DNA of 59,648 bases, from NCBI RefSeq assembly GCF_000583655.1, contig NZ_BAKI01000012.1:1-59648 (forward strand), in the 5' to 3' direction. Under the pieces are notes generated by a model. It had not been told where the DNA came from, ran no database searches, and was given only the letters and a program-made list of their open reading frames with translations. Of this stretch, positions 9,209 through 18,873 are shown piece by piece. Source of the stretch: Lentilactobacillus farraginis DSM 18382 = JCM 14108 (GTDB taxonomy: Bacteria > Bacillota > Bacilli > Lactobacillales > Lactobacillaceae). Every line of letters starts with the position of its first letter. Within the stretch, counting starts at the first letter, position 1. A program made the position numbers and the translations under genes.

Positions 9209-10038
9209 TTAGTTCACAATCCGACGTACCGTACCATTACTTTCTTTTCGCCAGCTGGGCGCGTTCAGAGAGGTAATCCCAACACCACCGGTATCTGATT
9301 GACCATGGTCATGCAAAAATAAATGATCGCCCAGGTAAATAGCAACATGTGAGTTGACCTGTCCCTTAGCATTTGTGAAGAAGAATAAATCTCCCCGTTT
9401 CATTTGATTAAAACTGACAGGCTTACCCATTGTAACCAGTGTAAAAGTAGTGACACTATCCAGCTTCCTAATGTGATGCCGGCCTTACCGTAACAGTATC
9501 TGACAAATGATGAGCAGTCAAAACGGTGATGCCGGATATCAGTTAGATTTCGACCACCGCCATAATCGTATTTGGAATGGCCAACAAGTTTTAAACCGGC
9601 AGAAATAGCCGTCTCAATTTGCTTATTGGGGCCCTTTAAAGCGTTTAAATCACGAAATCTGGTTTGCTGGGCGCTAACCCAATAATGATGGTTATTTTGA
9701 TTGAACTTAATGTAGCCGGCTCGCTGATTATGATTTAAATCGTCTCGAGTCTGGCCGGTAATTTTAGTGTTTAAGTGATTCGAAGCGGCGGTTCCCAAAT
9801 ATTTAGACCCCTTTGTTCCAGCCGGTGCCGAATACAGTTTGGCACTTTTATCCACAATAGTTAGTTTATATGGAAAGCGATATGTTTGATAAATGTGGTT
9901 TGGCGCGACTGTCTGCTTAATTGCCGTTACAGAAGTCGGTACTTCGTTTGGATCCCAAGTGGCCTTTGCAAATGCCAAGCCGATCCCGACAACGACAATA
10001 ATTCCTGTACCCCATAAAATAAGTTTGCGATGTTTCAT
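9209..10038 (-). pseudogene. membrane-anchored NlpC/P60 cell-wall hydrolase (frameshifted)
   Basis: The start at 10038 has GGGGGAT just upstream. The protein has an N-terminal membrane anchor (residues about 5-25), an SH3-like domain (about 60-125) and a C-terminal NlpC/P60 peptidase cutting D-gamma-Glu-diaminopimelate or similar bonds in peptidoglycan. The catalytic Cys is in FDCSSFVRYCYG and the His in NSHVAIYLG, but they lie in different frames. The shift is near 9458, where one missing base joins ITLGSW to SVTTFTLVTMGKP. A single-base event in an otherwise conserved gene points to a sequencing error. Confidence 0.8.
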
Positions 10039-10285
10039 TAAATGATCCCCCAAATGGCTTTATTGGTGTTAGTTGTAACATGTTAAAAGGGGTTAAAAGA
10101 TTGATTTAGATGGATCTTATTTGTTTTTTTAGGAAAGCATGGTTAATGCACTTTTTAAGTACGTCCAGTCAGTTGGCCATAGTAGCTAAATGCTCTAGTA
10201 CCTGTTCAAATAACTTTCCTAAGGATATAATGTGAATAACTTTAATAAGGTGTGAAATGGTATAAGTTAGGAAAGGTTGGTTGCG

Positions 10286-11071
10286 GTGATAATCGAAAAT
10301 CGTTGGTCATGGGGTCGCCAGATAACGTTGGCAATTGGGTTGTTTCTGGTTTTTAATGCTTTATCAATGTATTTGTATAATGCGGCGCTTCTGGATTATA
10401 CAATTGCAGAATTTGGCTTTGCGTTACTATCGTTTGCGATTACGTTTTGGGCGTTAAAGTCGACCAAAGTATTTACACGTCGACTTTCTATGACTAGGCC
10501 GTTAATTATTTGGGGCCTAATTGCTTTAGTGATGCTAGTGATCGTATTTATATTTGCGCAGGTGCCGCAACATATTGTGATGGTGTTTCAGGCAAAGCAT
10601 TTTCTGGTTAATACGCTTATTGCACTGTCAGCTGCCATCTTTGAAGAAAGTATTTGTCGTGGGTTGTTTCTTTCAGCTTTTCTGGTACATGCTGAGTATA
10701 ACAGCCGTACTTATAAGATGACCCGGTCCGCGGTTTACTCGTCATTTCTTTTTGGCGTCTTTCACTTGGTGAATTTAATGGGGAATAATCCGGCTGCCGT
10801 CTTTGAACAAATCTTTTGGGCGTTTGTACTGGGCGTCTTTTTCTCCGCGCTTCGTTTCACGACTAATTCACTTTGGTGGGGCATTCTGTTACATTTCCTG
10901 CTGGATTGGTTCCCCAGCGCCGGCTTAAAATCCGGCATTACTGCCACCAGTTGGGGCATAATTCTGGCTGTGTTTGCGCCGTTGCTTGTCGCCAGTATCA
11001 TTTACCTGGTAAAAGCGGACCAGGCTTATGAATCGAGGGTGGCTCACGGTGCTGTTCAAGTTGATAGTTAA
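10286..11071 (+). CDS. CPBP family intramembrane metalloprotease
   Basis: A GTG at 10286, nine bases after AGGAAAGG, is the most plausible start; the frame is open from a TTG at 10277 that touches the ribosome site. The 261-residue product has about seven membrane segments and the CPBP motifs FEESICRG, FHLVNLMG and LLHFLLDW. Single gene with its own terminator. Substrate unknown; a relative with the same LVN/FVN-x-x-GNN segment is encoded at 58825-59604. Confidence 0.85.
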   Translation: MIIENRWSWGRQITLAIGLFLVFNALSMYLYNAALLDYTIAEFGFALLSFAITFWALKSTKVFTRRLSMTRPLIIWGLIALVMLVIVFIFAQVPQHIVMVFQAKHFLVNTLIALSAAIFEESICRGLFLSAFLVHAEYNSRTYKMTRSAVYSSFLFGVFHLVNLMGNNPAAVFEQIFWAFVLGVFFSALRFTTNSLWWGILLHFLLDWFPSAGLKSGITATSWGIILAVFAPLLVASIIYLVKADQAYESRVAHGAVQVDS

Positions 11072-11074
11072 CAA

Positions 11075-11110
11075 AAAAAGCCCGGCAAACTCCAGCCTGC
11101 CGGGCTTCTT
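11075..11110. terminator. bidirectional terminator, CPBP gene / malolactic enzyme gene
   Basis: AAAAGCCCGGCA pairs with TGCCGGGCTTCTT around a 10-base loop, placed between two convergent genes. Confidence 0.88.
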
Positions 11111-11125
11111 GACAAATTTCTAAGC

Positions 11126-12748
11126 TTAATATTTTGGTTCCCACTTGGTTTCTTTAATCGCGTCTACAACTGATTCAATTGGCCGTTGATTGAGCCGTTG
11201 GTCAACCGCACTCTTAGCAACGGCTTCCGCAACAGTTTCTGAAAATTCGTACAGTTTTGATACCGGTGGTAGAACGGCCGCACCGGGCTTTTTAACATCG
11301 ATAATCCCACCAAGTGAATGAGCAGCGGCTGAAATCATCTTATCGTTGAGAACGCGGGCGGTGCTGGCAATCGCACCCAAACCAAGCCCGGGATAAATCA
11401 AGGCATTGTTGGCTTGCCCAATTTCATATGAAACGCCGTTATAGTCAACGTTTTTAGATGGAATGCCGGTCGCAACCAAAGCTTTTCCATCGGTCCATTT
11501 AATCAGATCGTCCGCGTGCGCTTCAATTAATTTAGTCGGATTTGAAATTGGAAAGATAATTGGTCGTTCAGTATGAGCCGCCATTTCTTTTACAACCCTT
11601 TCCGTAAACGCCCCGGCTTGAGTGGACGTGCCAACCATGATTGTTGGCTGAACTGCTTTCACGGTGCTAAGCAGATCGGTTAAATCGTCAGCATTGTCGA
11701 ACTCGCTTCGTGAACGGGCGAATGGTTTTTGTTCCGGCGTCAGGTTGGACATATCGTCAAACAGTAGTCCTTGCTTGTCAACCATATAGAAATGTTTCCG
11801 AGCTTCCTGCGGACTCAATCCGAGATTAACCATTTCTTCAAAGATTCGTTGCGTAATTCCGACTCCGGCTGTTCCGGCGCCAAAGCACAGGTAGCGTTGA
11901 TCAGTCAGCTTTTGTTTGGAAATGTTTAAGGCACCAAGGATGCCGGCTAAAACGATGATGCCGGTTCCCTGAATGTCATCGTTGAAGACCAGGTTGTTGC
12001 CCTTAAAGCGGTTGAGAATATTAGCGGCATTATCGCGACCGAAGTCTTCAAAGTGCAAATAAACATTGGGAAATAATGTTTCCACTGCTTTTACAAATTG
12101 GTTAATAAAGGCATCATATTTAGCGCCCTGCACGCGAGGATGTTGGTTGCCCAGGTACAGTGGGTCATGGAGAAGCTGCTGATTATTTGTGCCAACATCC
12201 AAGACGACTGGTAGGACCTGACGCGGGTTGATGCCGGCGGCCGCTGTATAAACCATTAGTTTACCCACGGTAATGTCGACACCTTGGGTTCCCCAATCAC
12301 CGATCCCAAGGATTCCTTCGCCGTCGGTAACGACCAGTAGTCGAATATCACGATCGCCAGCCGCGTCTTTTAAGCTTTCCTTGATAGTTTCCGGATTATC
12401 GATGGAAAGAAAAGCCGCGTCTTGTGGCTGGACGAATAATTGGCTGTAATTTTCCACCGTTGTCGCAATAGTCGGATCGTAAACAATCGGCATGAATTCA
12501 GCGACGTGCTGGCTAAAGACTTTGTAGAAAAGAACCCGATTTTCATTAAAAATGGTCATTAGAAATAGTCGTTTTTCTAAGTTACTGGATTTTTTCGAGT
12601 ATTGCGCGTAGACTTGTTCGGCTTGTTGATCAAGTGTCTGAACTTTGGGTGGCAGTGTGCCGGTTAATCCCAATTGTTGGCGCTCCGTTAACGTAAAAGC
12701 GGTTCCCTTGTTTTTAAATGGATCGTTTAAAATATTTCTTGTAGGCAT
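11126..12748 (-). CDS. mleS: malolactic enzyme / NAD-dependent malic enzyme family
   Basis: At 540 residues this has the length of malolactic enzymes, which decarboxylate L-malate to L-lactate with bound NAD and Mn. Visible are the malic N-terminal domain ([13 protein letters not shown]), [13 protein letters not shown], the metal-binding [11 protein letters not shown] and FNDDIQGTG, and the NAD-binding GAGTAGVG. Malolactic and malic enzymes are close relatives; a divergent LysR gene favours mleS, but an NAD-malic enzyme making pyruvate cannot be excluded. It is monocistronic, without an adjacent malate permease. Confidence 0.78.
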   Translation of the reverse strand: MPTRNILNDPFKNKGTAFTLTERQQLGLTGTLPPKVQTLDQQAEQVYAQYSKKSSNLEKRLFLMTIFNENRVLFYKVFSQHVAEFMPIVYDPTIATTVENYSQLFVQPQDAAFLSIDNPETIKESLKDAAGDRDIRLLVVTDGEGILGIGDWGTQGVDITVGKLMVYTAAAGINPRQVLPVVLDVGTNNQQLLHDPLYLGNQHPRVQGAKYDAFINQFVKAVETLFPNVYLHFEDFGRDNAANILNRFKGNNLVFNDDIQGTGIIVLAGILGALNISKQKLTDQRYLCFGAGTAGVGITQRIFEEMVNLGLSPQEARKHFYMVDKQGLLFDDMSNLTPEQKPFARSRSEFDNADDLTDLLSTVKAVQPTIMVGTSTQAGAFTERVVKEMAAHTERPIIFPISNPTKLIEAHADDLIKWTDGKALVATGIPSKNVDYNGVSYEIGQANNALIYPGLGLGAIASTARVLNDKMISAAAHSLGGIIDVKKPGAAVLPPVSKLYEFSETVAEAVAKSAVDQRLNQRPIESVVDAIKETKWEPKY

Positions 12749-12881
12749 TTAATCACTGACTTTCTGTTTAGAATCATTGTCGTCAGTGTAATCGCCGTTT
12801 TCTATTATAGTCAAATAGGGTTAATTCGATTATGATTGGTAATAGTAATGTCTATTCGGGCTTTGAAACGAGGGATCTATC

Positions 12882-13754
12882 ATGAATATTAAAGAAGTTG
12901 AATATTATGTATCGCTATCAGAAGAAAAAAGTTTTTCAAACGTTGCCAAGAAATATCATGTGAGCCAACCAACCGTTTCGGCGGCAATTAAGCGACTGGA
13001 GACGGAGTTTGGCAGTCAATTATTGGTGCGGGGCAATCCACATCGGGCAATTACGTTGACGCACACTGGAAGACAGCTTTTAAGTCACGCGCGAGAAATC
13101 CGCTATCATTATCGATTGGCAAAAACGGAAATTGATAACAGTGAACGGCAACGTTTGGTAGTTGGTATGCCACCAATTATTGAGACCAATTATTTCCCCA
13201 AAATTGCCAAGCAGTTATCAACGAAAGCATTGATGAGTATCCAAACAATCGAAGAAGGGTCGATTGCGGCACTTAATGATTTAAAGACCGGAGCTCTGGA
13301 TATTTCTTTTCTGGGATATATTGGCCAAGTTACGGACCAACTGATTGAAGTGAAACAAATTGACCAACAACCATTCACCATTTTAACCGCCGCTGACAGT
13401 CGATTAGCCAGACAGAAAAAAGTCGGATTTGCCGACTTGAAAAATCAAAACTTTATTTTATTTAAAGATAGTTTTGTTCACGACCGGGTCTTTCGCCAGC
13501 TGGCAACGGTTAACCAGATTCGTCCCACGGTGGTTTTTCGAACCAATGCCGCCCAAAGTATTGTGAACATGGTTGCTCAGGGCATCGGACTCGGCTTTTT
13601 GACCAACGCGATTAAAATCACTGATCCGCGAATTGTTCGGGTACCACTGGCAGATTCTCCTCAGCCGTTATTTAAAATTGGTTTGGCATGGCGTCACGGA
13701 ATGGTTTTTAGTGAACCCCAGGAAAAAATCATGAATGTTTTAAAAATGTTTTGA
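12882..13754 (+). CDS. LysR-family transcriptional regulator (MleR-like)
   Basis: A 290-residue LysR protein: N-terminal winged helix (FSNVAKKYHVSQPTVSAAIKRLE, residues about 17-39) and a periplasmic-binding-like sensing domain from about residue 88. It is transcribed divergently from the malolactic/malic enzyme gene with 133 bases between, the usual arrangement for an activator of that gene, so the likely co-inducer is malate. That is inference from position. Confidence 0.85.
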   Translation: MNIKEVEYYVSLSEEKSFSNVAKKYHVSQPTVSAAIKRLETEFGSQLLVRGNPHRAITLTHTGRQLLSHAREIRYHYRLAKTEIDNSERQRLVVGMPPIIETNYFPKIAKQLSTKALMSIQTIEEGSIAALNDLKTGALDISFLGYIGQVTDQLIEVKQIDQQPFTILTAADSRLARQKKVGFADLKNQNFILFKDSFVHDRVFRQLATVNQIRPTVVFRTNAAQSIVNMVAQGIGLGFLTNAIKITDPRIVRVPLADSPQPLFKIGLAWRHGMVFSEPQEKIMNVLKMF

Positions 13755-13760
13755 AAATAA

Positions 13761-13789
13761 AAAAAGTAATGCCGGTTGGAACTACTTTT
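13761..13789. terminator. weak bidirectional terminator between two LysR genes
   Basis: AAAAAGTA and TACTTTT pair over about eight bases around a GC-rich loop between convergent LysR genes. Confidence 0.5.
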
Positions 13790-14681
13790 AATGGTTGATG
13801 ATGGACTGGAGCTTGAACAGATCACTGATGAAGGCTTGTTCATGGGCATCGGCCAAGTAGTCTTTTCGGGTGGCAATTGAAATGTTGAATCGTTCGGGCA
13901 GCGGATTCCTCAAAGTGGTGGTGGCTAATTGATCGGCCGGACTAATCGCGTCTTTTACTAAAACACCAATGCCGGCATTTTTTTCAACCAACCGTTTCAT
14001 TGTTTCGATGCTTTGGGTTTCAAAGATAATGTGGGGATGAAATTTAGCCTGATCGGAATAGACTTTTAAAACTTCTGAGTGAATAAACCGGCCATTTAGG
14101 CTGATAAATGGCTCATCTTTTAATTCAGAAAAAGAGATTGACTGACGATTATTTAACCAATGATCTCTTGAAGAAATAATAACGAATTGGCGACTGGTTA
14201 AAAAAGTTGTGTTGATGGCATCGTTTTGGATTGGCAGTGGGCTGCCTAATAAAGCGATATCGACCTTGCCGCCCAACAGGTCCAATAAGAGCTGCTGAGA
14301 GCCGGTTTCATCAACTTCCAAATCGTCTAACAAATGGTCTTGAATAATCCCGTCGATAACCAGGGGAAAATAAAGCGAGCCGATGATTGGCGGTAAGCCA
14401 AAGCGAATTTTCTTACTGTTGTAATGGTTGATTTCCAGGTCGGCCAGCTTGGCATCTCGAAGCATGTTGCTGGCATGACGGTACAGAATTTCACCGGCCG
14501 GTGTAATTTGAATAAGGCCTTTGGAGCGGTCACGAAAAGCCAATTTGGTTTTAAGGGCATCTTCCAGCCGTTTAATAGCCAATGTAACGGTGGGCTGTTC
14601 CACCTTAAAATGTTTGGCAACGCCGGTGAACGTGCCGACTTTATATAAGTAGCAAAAGTATTCCAAGTCACGTAATTTCAT
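13788..14681 (-). CDS. LysR-family transcriptional regulator
   Basis: A 297-residue LysR protein with helix-turn-helix FTGVAKHFKVEQPTVTLAIKRLE near the N-terminus and a sensing domain with GLPPIIGSLYFP. It is clearly related to the convergent LysR protein at 12882-13754, which shares the GMPPIIETNYFP segment, so the two probably arose by duplication. GAGG precedes the ATG at 14681 by eight bases. The target is unknown; the gene upstream (14952) is divergent. Confidence 0.82.
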   Translation of the reverse strand: MKLRDLEYFCYLYKVGTFTGVAKHFKVEQPTVTLAIKRLEDALKTKLAFRDRSKGLIQITPAGEILYRHASNMLRDAKLADLEINHYNSKKIRFGLPPIIGSLYFPLVIDGIIQDHLLDDLEVDETGSQQLLLDLLGGKVDIALLGSPLPIQNDAINTTFLTSRQFVIISSRDHWLNNRQSISFSELKDEPFISLNGRFIHSEVLKVYSDQAKFHPHIIFETQSIETMKRLVEKNAGIGVLVKDAISPADQLATTTLRNPLPERFNISIATRKDYLADAHEQAFISDLFKLQSIINH

Positions 14682-14951
14682 TTTCTAAACCTCGGCTTAT
14701 TTGGCAATAGTAAAACTTCTTCAAGTATAGGCAAATTTAGTGCAAAAATAAATAGGTACTTTAAATATCAACCTGCCAGCCGGCTTCTTGAAATCCGAAA
14801 GGGGGGTGTATAATAACCACCAAGAAAAAACTTATGTTAATATACATAAAAATATGATGTTGTGTTATCTAATAATTCGTTGATTATGATAATTTCAAAA
14901 CATCCTTTTTAATCACTATTTCTGTAAGTTTAATGAAGGAGGCAGCGTATT

Positions 14952-15329
14952 ATGTTGAATCGATTGGTTAAAGTTATTGCTAGGCATCCTGCTGTGACCG
15001 TTTGGCTGGTATTCTTATCGGGTATTGGGGTGAATTTGTTAATTCAATTTGCGACCCACCAGTCAAAGATGGAAATGATCAATGGATCTATTTTTCAAGT
15101 GGCAATTGTGAGTGTAGCCATTTATCTAATTTGGATCTGGCGTTATCGAAAAGCGATTACTGGTAATCGACCTGTCATCTCATTGCTAATGCTAGTTGCA
15201 GGTGGTCTGTTAGTAACGTTTTCGCTTCATGCCATCCCGGAAAACTTGTCACTGTTTACTTTTCTGATTGTTGATATTTGTATAATCAGTGCGTTTTGGT
15301 TGCAGGCCAAGGCGCTAAGGGATAACTAA
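14952..15329 (+). CDS. small integral membrane protein, unknown
   Basis: A 125-residue protein with four likely membrane segments (about 15-33, 45-65, 75-92, 98-118). GAAGGAGG precedes the ATG by eight bases, so it is probably translated. No family recognised. The 270 bases upstream toward the LysR gene are AT-rich and hold no other gene. Confidence 0.6.
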   Translation: MLNRLVKVIARHPAVTVWLVFLSGIGVNLLIQFATHQSKMEMINGSIFQVAIVSVAIYLIWIWRYRKAITGNRPVISLLMLVAGGLLVTFSLHAIPENLSLFTFLIVDICIISAFWLQAKALRDN

Positions 15330-16162
15330 TTATTCACTTAGCCACTTAATCGAAACCGGCAGCGAGTTAATCCGCGGTAAGTGCTGAAATGCTGTTCGGT
15401 TAAGATAGATAACAGCTGATGACTGACTAGTTTCAGGTTGATGAACCTGAACGGTCAGTCTTTGTTTTTGCTTTGAAATGGTCACGTCACAGAGATAGCC
15501 GCCAGTTTTGGGGAGTTGCTGTAAGCGGCTTGACGGATTCACGATGGATAGGCCGTCGATTTTGGCCCGGATAAGCTTACCGGTGGTTTCGTAGGGGTGT
15601 CCCAGTAGTTGATTAGCTTCTGTGATTTTTCCCTGACCAATTAGTTTTCTAATCCGAGTTGAACTGATTTTCAAGTGTTGGCTATCCAATTCCTTAACTG
15701 TAACCGTTTTGATTCGATGATTACTGATGGCCGCCATATCATCAATGGTTGTGGTGCCCCCGCGGCCAAAGGTGTAGTCAAAGCCGGCAACGACAATTTT
15801 GGCGTTTAGCCCAATAACGTAGTTTTCGATGAAGCTTTTGGAGAGAGGCCGGCAAATTGGCGGTTAAAGTCGACGACGTATAAGATATCGGCCGCCAACT
15901 TTTCAATCAGTTCGGCTTTTTGCTTCAAGGTTGTCAAATAGCGAAAGGTTGCCAATGGACCGTGATTAAAGATCCGTGACGCGTGACGGTTGAAGGTCAT
16001 CACAGCTAGTGTCAGGCCATTTTGCGTGGCAATTTTTCGAGCGGTACGGATGACAAATTGGTGCCCTTTGTGAACACCGTCAAAAAAGCCGAGCGCCAAG
16101 ACAATCGGTTGATTTGACGAAGGAAATGATTGTTGCTGTGAATTGAGATAAATAACTTGCAT
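15330..16162 (-). pseudogene. FAD synthetase family protein, RibF paralogue (frameshifted)
   Basis: The N-terminal half is a RibF-type FMN adenylyltransferase making FAD from FMN and ATP, with GFFDGVHKGHQ near residue 26 and ISSTRIRKLI later. One A is missing near 15840; with it, the sequence reads LSPKSFIENYVIGLNAKI and joins the two frames into about 277 residues. The C-terminal region aligns in position with riboflavin kinase but lacks the GFPTAN substrate motif, so it may only adenylate. The gene is not next to truB, unlike the housekeeping ribF. The shift is in an A-run, probably a sequencing error. Confidence 0.75.
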
Positions 16163-16283
16163 AATCGGCTGCTCCCCAAAATGGTTTTAAAAAACGAAGA
16201 TTGACACTTAGGTTCCATCATAAAAGATTCAAAGCAATCACTCAACCATAATTTAATTTATCCAACCACGAAAAGAGTGGGAC

Positions 16284-16383
16284 AAAAGGCGGTTAACTTC
16301 CGGAGCGTAACCGAACTATTCGAATATGCCGGGCTTGAATATTTGGATAGTTCGGTTACGAGGCAGGAAGTTAACCGCCTTTT
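16284..16383. repeat. large two-stem hairpin element (copy F, divergent)
   Basis: Outer arms AAAAGGCGGTTAACTTCC (16284-16301) and their exact complement (16366-16383) enclose inner arms starting CGTAACCGAACTAT (16306-16327; 16339-16360) that match at 20 of 22 positions. The tip contains GCCGGGCTTGA. Layout and tip resemble the 122-bp elements at 20257 and 30551-30973, though stem sequences differ. It sits in the 362-base space between ribF and pyruvate oxidase; on the minus strand it could act as a transcript end. Confidence 0.8.
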
Positions 16384-16424
16384 GGCGCACGTTTCTGCTC
16401 GGTAATAATTGTGATTATGTAAAT

Positions 16425-16462
16425 AAGAGGCTGGACAAAATTACTTTTGTCTCAGCCCCTTA
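16425..16462. terminator. GGCTGG/CAGCC hairpin, likely terminator of pyruvate oxidase
   Basis: AAGAGGCTG-CAAAA pairs with TTTTG-CAGCCCCTT. A similar hairpin occurs at 23428-23467, so this is a dispersed terminator-like repeat. On the minus strand it follows pyruvate oxidase by about 60 bases. Confidence 0.65.
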
Positions 16463-16524
16463 AAAATAACATTTAAATCATGATTGTCTGGTCGAAATAT
16501 GAGAGAAGTGATAACTGCCAGCTA

Positions 16525-18284
16525 CTAGTTGGTTTGCAGTTGACCTTCCTGAGCTTCTTTTAAGAAGTAGCTGAACGGCTTCAAATCTTGAGCTTGATAC
16601 TTCTTAACGAATTCGTCAATCTTCTTTTGATCCTGCCATGCCGGGTCGATAAACATGTGTTGGGTGGTCAACGGCATCTTATGAGTCAACTTAACATCAA
16701 TGACAACCGGTTTATCAGTCTTATCAGCTTCGGCCATTGCCTGCTTCATGTCATCTTTGGTTCGAACAGTGTAGCTGACGGCTCCCATACCTTCGGCAAC
16801 TTTTTGCCAATCGGTGTCCGGCAAATCAACTCCGGATAATGGCTGATGTGTATCGTCAGTTTGTTCGGCTTGAATATAGCCGAGTGTCTCGTTGCTGAAG
16901 ATGACGTTGACAACGTGCAATCCATACTTGACTTGGGTCATAACCTCTTCCATCAGCATGGCAAAGCCACCATCACCACTTAAGCTGTAAACGTCACGGT
17001 CAGGTACTCAAGCTTTGCGGCAATTGAGGTTGGCAATGCAAAGCCCATCGTTGCGTAAATCCCGGAAGTAGCCCACTTTTGATCACCATGCATATCGATT
17101 AAGCGTTCAAAATTGATGTTGACGTTACCAACATCAACGGCAAAGATTGCTTTATCGCTGGCTGTCTGATTGATAACATCAAAGATTGGTTCTGGACGAA
17201 CCGGTTTTTCGGTCGAATCCTTAAAGCTGTTCTGCCAGTCAAGCCAGTTGGTTTTGTCGGCTAATGCAGCTTGATAGAAGGCAGACGGCTTTCTTTCTTC
17301 GCCGGCATCCAAGATTGCCTGAAGAGCTTTCTTGGAATCAGCTAACATAGAAACATCGTTGTGACGACGTTTACCTAATTTTTCACTTTCAATATCAATT
17401 TGAATAACTTTAGCTTTCTTGTTAAAGAGGAAGATACTAAATGGCACGTCATTACCTACCCAAAGAATCAGGTCGGTACTAAAGCCGATTTCAGCGCCTG
17501 GTTTTGGTGCAACCCGGCCGGTTGACCCCAGGTATGCCGGATAATTGTCGTCAATAATTCCCTTGGCCAAAACTGATGATACCAGCGGCATCTTGAATTT
17601 CTCGGAAGCGGCCTTTAATTCATCGGCGGCGTCTTTGGCACCCAGTCCGAAGTAAATCATTGGCGATTTGGCTTCCTTGATCAGCTTGACAGCTTCGGTA
17701 ACGTCTTCGGGACGCGGATCCGGATATGCCGGTTCGGTATGTGAGTTAACGTTTGGTTCGTAGGTATCGTTAATTTGAGCCCAGCCAAGATCTTTCGGGA
17801 TGGTTAAGACGGCAACGCCATGCTTCATGTAAGCCTGACGAATGGCTTCATCCGTCATTCTCGGTAAAGCTTCGGCTGTCATTGCGGTTCGGTTCCAAAC
17901 GGCAACGTCATCAAAGATTGGTTCTTCATCCATTGCTTGGAAGAAGTCCATGTTCATGTTGCTGGTTGGCACCTGAGCGACCAAAGCGACAACTGGAACA
18001 CCATCACTCTTGGCATCATAAAGACCGTTAAGTAAATGGACGGCGCCGGGACCGGCAGAACCGAAGCAAACACCGACTTTACCGGTTAATTTTGCGGAAG
18101 CTGATGCGGCGATCGCACCGGCCTCTTCATGTCGTACCTGAATGAAATTAATTTTGTTCTTTTGATTGTGAATCGCGTTCATGGTCGAGTCAAATGAACC
18201 ACCTGGCAGGCCATAGATGTTGGTAACACCCCACTGTTCCAGCACCTTTAATACAGCATCAGAGCCACTAATCTTTTCAACCAT
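16525..18284 (-). pseudogene. pox: pyruvate oxidase (frameshifted)
   Basis: Pyruvate oxidase turns pyruvate, phosphate and O2 into acetyl-phosphate, CO2 and H2O2 using thiamine diphosphate and FAD. The frames 16980-18284 and 16525-16959 together give about 587 residues. The glutamate region RHEEAGAIAAS is near residue 52. One C is missing at about 17009; restoring it reads KLEYPDRDVYSLSGDGGFAM, which contains the thiamine-diphosphate GDG motif. The loss is in a C-run, so the gene is probably intact. The promoter and a cre site lie just upstream. Ribosome site: GGAGG eight bases before the ATG. Confidence 0.85.
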
Positions 18285-18334
18285 AAATGAAGCCTCCTAT
18301 AAAATTCTATTGGATAATATCCTTCACTTACTCA

Positions 18335-18371
18335 AGTATAGTTTTATGATTGTGAAATGTAAACGCTTTAC
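18335..18371 (-). promoter_or_regulatory. pox promoter with overlapping cre site
   Basis: On the minus strand TTTACA (-35, 18358-18363) and TATACT (-10, 18335-18340) are 17 bases apart. The -35 lies inside GTAAAGCGTTTACA (18358-18371), close to the catabolite-responsive element consensus. CcpA binding there would block RNA polymerase, matching known glucose repression of lactobacillus pox genes. Confidence 0.7.
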
Positions 18372-18752
18372 TCGGAAAAAATTACTTTTTTTGATCGTGA
18401 ATTAGGTAAAAAATCGATCTGATTTACGAAATGCCTTTTGATAGACCAGCGGATTAGCCGATTTTATTAAAAATGAGTTTGTGAAATGAAAATTAGTTGA
18501 AAGAAACGAAGATTGTGAAAATCAATGCAAATTTAATCTAAAAAATGTAATCGAGAAGTTGAAAACATAAATATTTTTTATTGTACTTTCAAATAAGCAA
18601 TTGAATCGGCTGGTTGGAATATGGACGAGCTAAATGTTGCTATTAAAGAGGTTCTCTTTTAAAAGCCAGTTCGACATATTAATTAAATTAATGATCTCTT
18701 AGGGATTTGACTATAACTTACCCGGGATAGTATTATCACACTGAAGGCTAAC

Positions 18753-18766
18753 TGAAAGCGTTTTAG
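18753..18766. promoter_or_regulatory. cre-like site upstream of fumarase
   Basis: TGAAAGCGTTTTAG matches the cre core at 12 of 14 positions and lies about 110 bases before the fumarase start. The rest of the 490-base space from 18385 to 18873 is AT-rich with no gene I can support. Confidence 0.4.
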
Positions 18767-18873
18767 ACCGACTGATTATTTTTTTGGTTGTTCTTGTGAT
18801 GTTCATAACAATTGAGTGCCTTAATAATGTTAATTGTTTATCTTGAATTTTATTTATAGCGGAGGTAATCACT

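Noticed and set aside
10130-10220. AGGAAAG...CTTTCCT inverted repeat before the 10286 gene
   Set aside because: Only seven bases with a loop of about 75; too weak to call a structure.
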